From assembly GCA_025929745.1 (NCBI GenBank), contig JAICPQ010000144.1, positions 1 to 7,081 of the forward strand: DNA of 7,081 bases, given 5' to 3'. The position numbers and the translations under genes are program-made. Position 1 is the stretch's first letter. Every line of letters begins with the position of its first letter. This stretch comes from Burkholderiales bacterium (GTDB lineage: Bacteria > Pseudomonadota > Gammaproteobacteria > Burkholderiales > SG8-39). Below the pieces are notes generated by a model. That model was not told the origin of the DNA and did not search any database. It saw only the letters and a program-made list of their open reading frames with translations. Shown here one piece after another: positions 1-5,624 of the stretch.

Positions 1-161
1 ACCTGCGGGCCGAGAGCGGTGGCGAGCACGGCGATCGCCATGCCGATCATGCCGTACAGGTTTCCGCGCCGCGAACTCTCCGGGTTCGACAGCCCGCCCA
101 AGCTCAGAATGAACAGGATCGCGGCGCCGAGGTAGGAGACGGTCAGCAGCGTGGTGGACAC
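1..161 (-). CDS. pntB: NAD(P) transhydrogenase subunit beta, N-terminal fragment (cut by left window edge)
   Basis: This is the beta subunit of the membrane-bound proton-translocating transhydrogenase, which carries the NADP(H)-binding domain and most of the membrane helices. Only the first 53 residues are visible. They begin at a GTG codon (159-161), read STTLLTVSYLGAAILFILSL, and continue with GGLSNPESSRRGN and a second hydrophobic stretch. This matches the known PntB N-terminus, where the GGLS-[NH]-PE-[ST]-[SA]-RRGN segment between the first two helices is highly conserved. The GTG start is chosen because a good AGGAGG lies 7 nt upstream and because the protein aligns with PntB from its first residues. 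The gene follows pntA by 11 nt, the standard order for the complex. The NADP-binding domain lies outside the window. Confidence 0.95.
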   Translation of the reverse strand, partial: MSTTLLTVSYLGAAILFILSLGGLSNPESSRRGNLYGMIGMAIAVLATALGPQ

Positions 162-168
162 GGCGCCG

Positions 169-174
169 CCTCCT
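169..174 (-). promoter_or_regulatory. Ribosome binding site of pntB overlapping the pntA stop codon
   Basis: The minus strand reads AGGAGG here, 7 nt before the pntB GTG start. The site shares bases with the pntA TAG stop (173-175), so ribosomes finishing pntA would sit on the pntB initiation site. This decides the GTG start and suggests translational coupling of the two subunits, which are needed in equal amounts. Confidence 0.85.
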
Positions 175-1741
175 ACTTGCGGAACATCTGCAGCATGCGC
201 TGCGTAACGGCAAAGCCGCCGAACATGTTGATGGCAACGAGGGCGATGCTCAGCACCGCGAGGCCGATGATCCAGCCGGTCGGTCGGCCGGCCGGCTCAA
301 CCTCGAACGGCGCCACTTGCACCAGCGCGCCGATCGCGATGATGCTCGAAATGGCGTTCGTGACGCTCATGAGCGGCGTGTGCAGCGCCGGGGTCACGTT
401 CCAGATCACCATGTAGCCGACGAAGCAAGCGAGCACGAACACGGTGAAGTGACCGATAAAAGCCGGCGGCGCGTAGGCGCCAATGAGCCAGAAAAGGATT
501 GCCCCGATCAGAAACACCACGGCGGTGCCTCGCGCCGATGCCGGCGGCGCCGCTTCACCATGGGGCTTGGGCGGAGCGGCCTTTGGCGGCGCCGATTTCG
601 GCGGGGGCGCGGCCGAGAGTTTCGGCGGCGGCGGTGGCCAGGTGATGCTTCCGTCCTTGACGACGGTGGTGCCGCGAACCACTTCGTCGTCCATGTTGAC
701 GACGATGCGCCCGTCCTTGGCCTTGCAGAGCTCTTCGGTGAGACGCAGGAGATTCGTGGCGTAAAGCGTGCTCGACTGCTTCGCGAGGCGGCTCGGCAGG
801 TCGGCGTAGCCAATGATCGTCACGCCGTGCTTCACCACCGCCTGCCCGGGCTCGGTGAGCTCGCAGTTGCCGCCCTGCTCGGCGGCGAGGTCGACGATCA
901 CGCTGCCGGGCCGCATGGAGCGCACCATGTCGGCCGTGATGAGACGCGGCGCGGGCTTGCCGGGGATGAGAGCCGTGGTGATGATGACGTCGACTTCCTT
1001 CGCCATGCGCGCGAACACCGCGGCCTGCGCCTTCTGGAAGCCCTCGCTCATCACCTTGGCGTAGCCGCCAACCCCGCTGCCTTCTTCAACGTAGTCGACC
1101 GGCACGTATTCCCCGCCGAGCGATTTGATCTGGTCTGCGACCTCGGGCCGCGTGTCGTTCGCGAGCACGATCGCGCCCAGGCCGGACGCCGCGCCGATCG
1201 CGGCGAGGCCGGCGACGCCGGCGCCGATGACGAAGACCTTGGCGGGCGGCACCTTGCCGGCGGCCGTGATCTGCCCGGTGAAGAAGCGGCCGAAGGCATG
1301 CGCCGCCTCGATGACCGCGCGGTACCCGGCAATATTGGCCATCGAGGAGAGCGCGTCCAGCTTCTGCGCGCGCGAGATACGCGGCACGCTGTCCATGGCG
1401 AGCACCGTGGCGTTTCTCGCGGCAAGCGCTTGCATGAGCTCGCGGTTCTGCGCCGGCCAGATGAAGCTGACGACCGTCGTCCCGACGCGCATGCGCTGCA
1501 CCTCGGCCATGCTCGGCGCTCGCACCTTGAAAACGATGTCGGCGCTCGCCCAGATGTCCTCGACGATCTCCGCGCCCGCGGCGCGGTAGGCATCATCGGG
1601 GAAGTTCGCGGCCGCACCGGCGCCGGACTGGACCGCGACGCGGAAGCCGAGCTTGGCGAGCTTCTCGACGACCTCGGGAACCGTGGCGACCCGCTTCTCG
1701 TCTGCCGCGGTTTCGCGCGGCACTGCGATCAACTGCGGCAT
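173..1741 (-). CDS. pntA: NAD(P) transhydrogenase subunit alpha (fused form)
   Basis: This 522-residue protein carries the NAD(H)-binding domain of the inner-membrane proton-translocating transhydrogenase, which reduces NADP+ with NADH using the proton gradient. It is close in length to E. coli PntA (510) and is the fused form, not the split PntAA/PntAB form. Residues 1-350 are the alanine-dehydrogenase-like domain. They contain the RQD loop (R121, Q126, D129 in PRISRAQKLD), the nucleotide-binding GAGVAG (173-178), DTRPE (196-200) and the mobile loop GYADLPSRL (from 311). A proline-rich linker (369-400) leads to four membrane helices (about 404-423, 427-447, 455-476 and 489-510) and the typical end MFGGFAVTQRML. 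The ATG at 1739-1741 is chosen because the conserved family N-terminus (MPQLIAVPRET) begins there; a longer reading frame upstream adds 30 non-conserved residues. The ribosome site is weak (purine run AGAAAAG, 5 nt before the ATG). It lies 28 nt after the importer gene. Confidence 0.97.
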   Translation of the reverse strand: MPQLIAVPRETAADEKRVATVPEVVEKLAKLGFRVAVQSGAGAAANFPDDAYRAAGAEIVEDIWASADIVFKVRAPSMAEVQRMRVGTTVVSFIWPAQNRELMQALAARNATVLAMDSVPRISRAQKLDALSSMANIAGYRAVIEAAHAFGRFFTGQITAAGKVPPAKVFVIGAGVAGLAAIGAASGLGAIVLANDTRPEVADQIKSLGGEYVPVDYVEEGSGVGGYAKVMSEGFQKAQAAVFARMAKEVDVIITTALIPGKPAPRLITADMVRSMRPGSVIVDLAAEQGGNCELTEPGQAVVKHGVTIIGYADLPSRLAKQSSTLYATNLLRLTEELCKAKDGRIVVNMDDEVVRGTTVVKDGSITWPPPPPKLSAAPPPKSAPPKAAPPKPHGEAAPPASARGTAVVFLIGAILFWLIGAYAPPAFIGHFTVFVLACFVGYMVIWNVTPALHTPLMSVTNAISSIIAIGALVQVAPFEVEPAGRPTGWIIGLAVLSIALVAINMFGGFAVTQRMLQMFRK

Positions 1742-1769
1742 GGATTCTTTTCTGAGAGGTGGCCCGATT

Positions 1770-3224
1770 CTAGCGCGGCTCTCGACGAACAAGGGCACGC
1801 TCGGCCAGCTCGAAGGCGGCGTGCACCACAAGCGCGAGCACGGCCGCGGGCAGCGCGCCCGCGAGCAGCACGGCGTGGTCGTTGAGCGCCAGCCCCTGAA
1901 CGATGCGCTCGCCCAAGCCGCCGGCCCCGATGAAAGCAGCGATGGTGGCCGTGCCGACGCTGATGACCGCGGCGGTCTTCACGCCGGCCAAGATCACCGG
2001 AAGCGCGAGCGGCAGCTCGATCTTCGAGAGCACGTGCGCCGGGGAAAGCCCCAATGCGGTGGCCGCCTGCAGCAGGCCGCGCGGCACCTCGAGCAGGCCG
2101 GCGTGCGTATTGCGTGTGATCGGCAGCAGCGCATAAAGGAAAAGCGCGATGAGGGCAGGCCAGAGGCCAATCGTCCCGGTGAGCGGGATGAGCAGCGCAA
2201 GCAACGCGAGAGACGGGATCGTCTGCAGGAGCCCCACGAAGACAAGTAGCGGCTGCGCGAGCCATGCCTGCTTCGCCGCGACGAGACCGAGCGGAACGCC
2301 CACGAGCGCCGCGATCGCGAGCGAACCGAACACCAGGCCCAAATGCTCGGCGAGCAGTCGCCCGAAGTCCGGCGCGAACAGAGCCGCGGCGAAGCCTGCT
2401 CGGCTCTGCGCCTGGGCGCCGAGAAATTCGCGGGCGACGTCGGCGAAAGGCATCTTGTCGAGCTCCGCGCGGGCATTGAGGCGGATCATCGCTTGCGCGT
2501 CGATGCGGCCCTCCAGCATTTTCAGACGCTCGATCTCGCGGGCAAAGCGCTTCGGAACATCGGCCCGGTACAGCAGCACCGCGTCATACGCGGGGAAGAA
2601 GGCGCGGTCGTCGTCGAGGGCGACGATGCCGAAGCGCTCGATCTTGGCGTCGGTGGTATAGAGATCCATGACGTCGATCTCGCCCGCCGCGAGCGCCTCG
2701 TAGGCGATGCCGTGGTCGAGGCCGCGCGGCTTCTGCGGCAGACGATAGGCGGCCTGCAGCCCGGGCCAGCCGTCTCGGCGGCCGAGAAACTCGTGCGACA
2801 GGCCGAAGCGAAGCGCCACATGCTTCGCGAGGTCGGACACTTTGCGCACGCCGAGACGCTCGGCGTCCTTGCGCCGCATGCCGAGCGCATAGCTGTTGCT
2901 GAAACCCAGCGGGATCCCCGCGGCCAGTCCGAGCGGCTGGAGGCGCTGGTTCAGCGCGGCGAGACCGAGACGCTCTTCGGACTTGAGGATCTCGCGCGCG
3001 ATCGTACCGGTGTACTCCGGATAGAGATCGATCGAGCCCGACTTGAGCGCCTCGAGCAGGATCGCGGTGTTGCCGAGCCCGGGCTTGTGGGTCGCGCCGA
3101 CGCTCTGCGCGAGGATCTCGCCGAGGATGAAGGACTCGGTGAAGCGTTTGGAGCCTACGGTCAGGTTCTGCGCGCTAGCCGGAAGGCAAGCCAACAGCGC
3201 GCAGAGCGCGATGATCCTTTTCAT
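1770..3224 (-). CDS. Osmoprotectant-type ABC importer: substrate-binding domain fused to permease
   Basis: This 484-residue protein joins a periplasmic binding domain of the OpuBC/OpuCC/ProX type to an OpuBB-type permease. Residues 1-18 are a signal peptide (MKRIIALCALLACLPASA, likely cut before Q19). The binding domain (about 20-275) has VGSKRFTESFILGE (23-36), LYPEYTGT (67-74), FGLSHEFLGRRDGWPGL (140-156), LYTTDAKI (188-195) and a DDDRAFFPAYDAV block (204-216). Tyrosines 71, 112, 189 and 213 are candidates for the aromatic cage that holds trimethylammonium groups in this family; that is inference. Five membrane segments follow (about 294-317, 326-348, 353-377, 406-433 and 451-474), with an EAA loop at 385-415 that would contact an ATPase. 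With an N-out start this topology puts the EAA loop and the basic C-terminus (RALVRREPR) in the cytoplasm. The ATG at 3222-3224 is supported by the signal peptide and a GGGAGG site; an upstream extension is only a shadow of the exporter gene. No partner ATPase is in the window. The substrate could be glycine betaine, choline, carnitine, ergothioneine or another compound. Confidence 0.9.
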   Translation of the reverse strand: MKRIIALCALLACLPASAQNLTVGSKRFTESFILGEILAQSVGATHKPGLGNTAILLEALKSGSIDLYPEYTGTIAREILKSEERLGLAALNQRLQPLGLAAGIPLGFSNSYALGMRRKDAERLGVRKVSDLAKHVALRFGLSHEFLGRRDGWPGLQAAYRLPQKPRGLDHGIAYEALAAGEIDVMDLYTTDAKIERFGIVALDDDRAFFPAYDAVLLYRADVPKRFAREIERLKMLEGRIDAQAMIRLNARAELDKMPFADVAREFLGAQAQSRAGFAAALFAPDFGRLLAEHLGLVFGSLAIAALVGVPLGLVAAKQAWLAQPLLVFVGLLQTIPSLALLALLIPLTGTIGLWPALIALFLYALLPITRNTHAGLLEVPRGLLQAATALGLSPAHVLSKIELPLALPVILAGVKTAAVISVGTATIAAFIGAGGLGERIVQGLALNDHAVLLAGALPAAVLALVVHAAFELAERALVRREPR

Positions 3225-4947
3225 CCCGTCCTCCCAGAAACTGCAGGCGTGCCAGGCTGGCGTAAAGGCCGCCCTGGCGCATGAGCTCGGCATGCGTTCC
3301 CTGCGCAACGATTTCGCCGCGTTCGAGCACCACGATGCGCTCGGCGTTCTGCACCGTCGCAAGGCGATGCGCGATGACGAGCGTGGTGCGGCCCTGCTCC
3401 AGCGTTTGGAGGCCCTGCTGCACCAGCTGCTCGGCCGCGGCGTCGAGCGAGCTGGTTGCCTCGTCCAAGACCAGAATCGGCCGGTCGGCCACCAGCGCGC
3501 GGGCGATCGACAGGCGCTGTTTCTGCCCGCCCGAAAGCGTGATGCCACGCTCGCCGAGCTCGGTGTCGAGGCCCTGCGGCAGGCGCTCGATGAACTCCGT
3601 GGCGCAGGCCTGCCCGCACGCGCGCACCACCGTCTCGCGGCTCGCATCGGGCCTGCCATAACGCACATTTTCGAGCACGCTCGCGGCAAAGATGACCGGC
3701 TCCTGCGGCACCACCGCGACCAGGCCGCGCGCCTCGCGCGGATCCATGGCCGGCAGCTCGACGCCGCCGATGCGCACCGCGCCTTCCTGCGGGTCGTAAA
3801 AGCGCAGAAGCAGCGCGAACACCGTCGATTTGCCCGCGCCCGACGGACCGACGAGCGCGACCCGCTCGCCCGGGGCGATGGTCAGGCTGAAGCGCTCGAG
3901 CGCCGCGGTCGCGGGCCGCGCCGGATAGCAAAAGCGCACGCGATCGAATTCGATCTCGAGCGCGCGGCTCGCCGGCGGCGCCAGCGGCGCGCTGCGAGCG
4001 GCGATGCGCGGTTCGGTGTTCAAGAGCTCCACCAGGCGCTCCGTCGCGCCGGCCGCACGCTGCAGCTCGCCCCAAACCTCGGCCACCGTACCGGCGCCCA
4101 TCGCGAGCGCTGCGGCGTAGAACACGAAAGCCGCGAGCTCACCGTGCGTGAGACGGCCGGCGAGCACGTCGTGGCCGCCGACCCAGAGAATGACGCCGAC
4201 CGCACTGAAGGCGATGAGCATCACCACGGCGATCAGGAAAGCCTTGTGCGAGATGCGCTGCAGCGCGACGTCGTACGCCGCTTCCACCCGGCGCGCGAAG
4301 CTCGCGCGGTCGACGTCCTCGTGCGCGTAGGCCTGCACCGTGCGAATTTCGTGCACCGCCTCGTCGACGTACGCGGAGACGTCGGCGACGCGGTCCTGAC
4401 TCGCCCGCGACAGGCCCCGAACGCGCCGGCCGAGGACAAGGATCGGTAGAAGCGTGGCGGGCGCGCCGACAAGGACGAGAAGGGCGAGCTTCCAGCTCGT
4501 GACGAAAAGCATCACCGCGGCGCCGACCATCATGAGGGCGTTGCGCACGAACATCGAGAGTCCGTAGCCGATGACCTGCTGCACGAGCGTGGCGTCGTTC
4601 GTGAGGCGCGACACCACGTCGCCGGTACGCTCGCGTTCGAAAAAGGCCGGCTCCAGGCCGAGGATGTGGTCGAACACGGCGCGGCGCAGGTCAGTGACCA
4701 CGCGCTCGCCGGTGCTCATCATGGTGTAGAAGCGCACCCAGGTGGCCGAGGCGTAGAGCACGACCACGCCGATCATTGCGGCGAGCGCGTGGTCGAGGAG
4801 GGCCGGCTCGCCGCTGCCGAAACCGCGGTCAATGACGAGCTGAACGCCGCGGCCGAGTGCGAGCACGCATCCTACGGCGACGAGCAGCGCGGCAGCGGCG
4901 ACGGCGATGCGGCCGCGGTACGGCCACAAAAAACGCGCGATGCTCAA
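3175..4947 (-). CDS. ABC exporter half-transporter, MsbA/LmrA-like (membrane domain plus ATPase)
   Basis: This 590-residue protein has the layout of a type IV ABC exporter (ABCB/MsbA group) that works as a dimer in the inner membrane. The membrane domain covers about residues 1-310, with six hydrophobic segments near 14-32, 55-72, 132-150, 152-172, 240-257 and 270-290. The ATPase domain has the A-loop tyrosine Y341, Walker A GPSGAGKST (367-375), Q-loop Q415, signature LSGGQKQR (471-478), Walker B ILVLDEAT (491-498), D-loop SSLD (499-502) and H-loop H527. All catalytic residues are present, so it should be active. The start is a TTG at 4945-4947, overlapping the TGA of the GGDEF gene as TTGA; only a weak purine run (GAAAGAA) precedes it, which fits translational coupling. 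A second TTG lies at codon 7. The last 16 residues, after the conserved fold ends, overlap the importer gene. The substrate (lipid, peptide or drug) cannot be predicted; identity with MsbA itself is not claimed. Confidence 0.93.
   Translation of the reverse strand: MSIARFLWPYRGRIAVAAAALLVAVGCVLALGRGVQLVIDRGFGSGEPALLDHALAAMIGVVVLYASATWVRFYTMMSTGERVVTDLRRAVFDHILGLEPAFFERERTGDVVSRLTNDATLVQQVIGYGLSMFVRNALMMVGAAVMLFVTSWKLALLVLVGAPATLLPILVLGRRVRGLSRASQDRVADVSAYVDEAVHEIRTVQAYAHEDVDRASFARRVEAAYDVALQRISHKAFLIAVVMLIAFSAVGVILWVGGHDVLAGRLTHGELAAFVFYAAALAMGAGTVAEVWGELQRAAGATERLVELLNTEPRIAARSAPLAPPASRALEIEFDRVRFCYPARPATAALERFSLTIAPGERVALVGPSGAGKSTVFALLLRFYDPQEGAVRIGGVELPAMDPREARGLVAVVPQEPVIFAASVLENVRYGRPDASRETVVRACGQACATEFIERLPQGLDTELGERGITLSGGQKQRLSIARALVADRPILVLDEATSSLDAAAEQLVQQGLQTLEQGRTTLVIAHRLATVQNAERIVVLERGEIVAQGTHAELMRQGGLYASLARLQFLGGRDEKDHRALRAVGLPSG
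3230..3235 (-). promoter_or_regulatory. Ribosome binding site of the importer gene, inside the exporter coding region
   Basis: The minus strand reads GGGAGG followed by a 5-nt spacer (ACGGG) and the ATG at 3224-3222. It lies within the exporter reading frame, at the codons for the Leu-Gly-Gly near its C-terminus. It is the strongest argument for starting the importer at 3224 and not at an earlier in-frame codon. Confidence 0.8.
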
Positions 4948-5624
4948 CGTTCTTTCGCGCGCAGGAGCGCCGCTTCCGCGTTGCGCAGCAGCGTTTCACT
5001 GTCGGCTCCTTCGGCCGGAAACGTCGCCATGCCCACACGCACGCGCAAATCCGGTGCGAGCGCCTGCATCACCTTTTCGCGCACCACTTGGCAATCGGCC
5101 GTGTCCTTCAAATCGCACGCGACGATGACGAACTGGTCGTTCGCCGCGCGCGCGAGCGTGTCGGCCTTGCGCACGCACGCGCCGAGCCGCGCGGCAATCC
5201 CGCCGAGCATCGCGTGGTCGACCTCGCGCACGTCCTCGAGCTGGACGAGAAGTGCCGCTACCATGCGGTCGCGCCGCTGCGCGAGGCGGATCGCTTGACG
5301 CAGGCGGTCGTCGAGCATGCGCCGGTTCGGCAGGCCCGTGAGCGGGTCGTGGTAGGCGGCGAAGCGCGCGGCGTGCTCGGCGCGCCGCAGCTCGGTCATG
5401 TCGGCGAGAAACTCGACCCTGCCCCCGCCCGGGAGAGCGCGCACCGCGCGCCGCAGCGAGCGCCCATCGCGCGTTTCGAATTCCATCTCGGTGCGCGCCG
5501 GGCCGAGGCCGGCGTACGGCGCGCTGCAGGCGATCAGCTGGCCGTCGGCACTCCAGACGGCGATGGCCTCGGGGAAGCTGCGGATGGCGTCGCGCAGGAG
5601 TTCGAGCTCATCGGCGTCGGTCAC
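4944..5624 (-). CDS. Compact PAS-GGDEF-like protein with degenerate active site
   Basis: This 226-residue soluble protein has a short PAS-like N-terminus (about 7-78: a pattern like FPEAIAVWSADGQLI, then DGRSLRR and EFLADMTELRRAE) and a GGDEF-fold C-terminus (about 90-226). The fold is recognised by YHDPLTGLPNRRMLDDRL (91-108) and by the end segment VRVGMATFPAEGADSETLLR (195-214) with AKER. The signature GGDEF/GGEEF is replaced by ANDQF (161-165), the metal-binding Asp of the LDLD motif is Gln (Q128), and the GHxxGD substrate segment is missing through shortening between 130 and 148. Diguanylate cyclase activity is therefore unlikely. The RxxD inhibitory-site motif is kept (RKAD, 152-155), five residues before ANDQF, so c-di-GMP binding without synthesis is possible. 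No membrane segment or signal peptide is seen. The GTG start (5622-5624) overlaps the TGA of the oxidoreductase gene as GTGA, and its own TGA overlaps the exporter start. There is no EAL domain. Confidence 0.85.
   Translation of the reverse strand: MTDADELELLRDAIRSFPEAIAVWSADGQLIACSAPYAGLGPARTEMEFETRDGRSLRRAVRALPGGGRVEFLADMTELRRAEHAARFAAYHDPLTGLPNRRMLDDRLRQAIRLAQRRDRMVAALLVQLEDVREVDHAMLGGIAARLGACVRKADTLARAANDQFVIVACDLKDTADCQVVREKVMQALAPDLRVRVGMATFPAEGADSETLLRNAEAALLRAKER

Noticed and set aside
1742..1769. Possible terminator or promoter between the importer and pntA
   Set aside because: The 28 nt contain no inverted repeat with a T-run and are too short to hold a full promoter. A promoter inside the importer gene cannot be ruled out, but I see no convincing one.
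1742..1831. 30-codon N-terminal extension of PntA
   Set aside because: It runs into the importer gene and precedes the conserved PntA N-terminus (MPQLIAVPRET); the family begins at the ATG at 1741.
317..1885. 522-codon open frame on the plus strand opposite pntA
   Set aside because: It is antisense to a gene with clear family motifs. Its translation is rich in Arg, Ala, Asp and His with no recognisable domain, as expected from the third-position GC bias of the real gene.
2343..3284. 313-codon open frame on the plus strand opposite the importer
   Set aside because: It is antisense to a well-supported binding-domain gene, with no motif or domain in the translation.
3225..3689. 155-codon N-terminal extension of the importer
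   Set aside because: The extension lies in the exporter ATPase coding region, is Arg/Ser-rich and unconserved, and would bury the signal peptide. A good ribosome site supports the ATG at 3224.
3043..4449. 468-codon open frame on the plus strand opposite the exporter and the importer start
   Set aside because: The composition is Arg/Ala/His-rich and lacks domains, it crosses two real genes, and it has no supporting start context. It is a GC-driven shadow.
4944..5624. Annotation as an active diguanylate cyclase
   Set aside because: The GGDEF motif, the metal-binding Asp and the GHxxGD segment are all altered or missing, so only the fold is supported.
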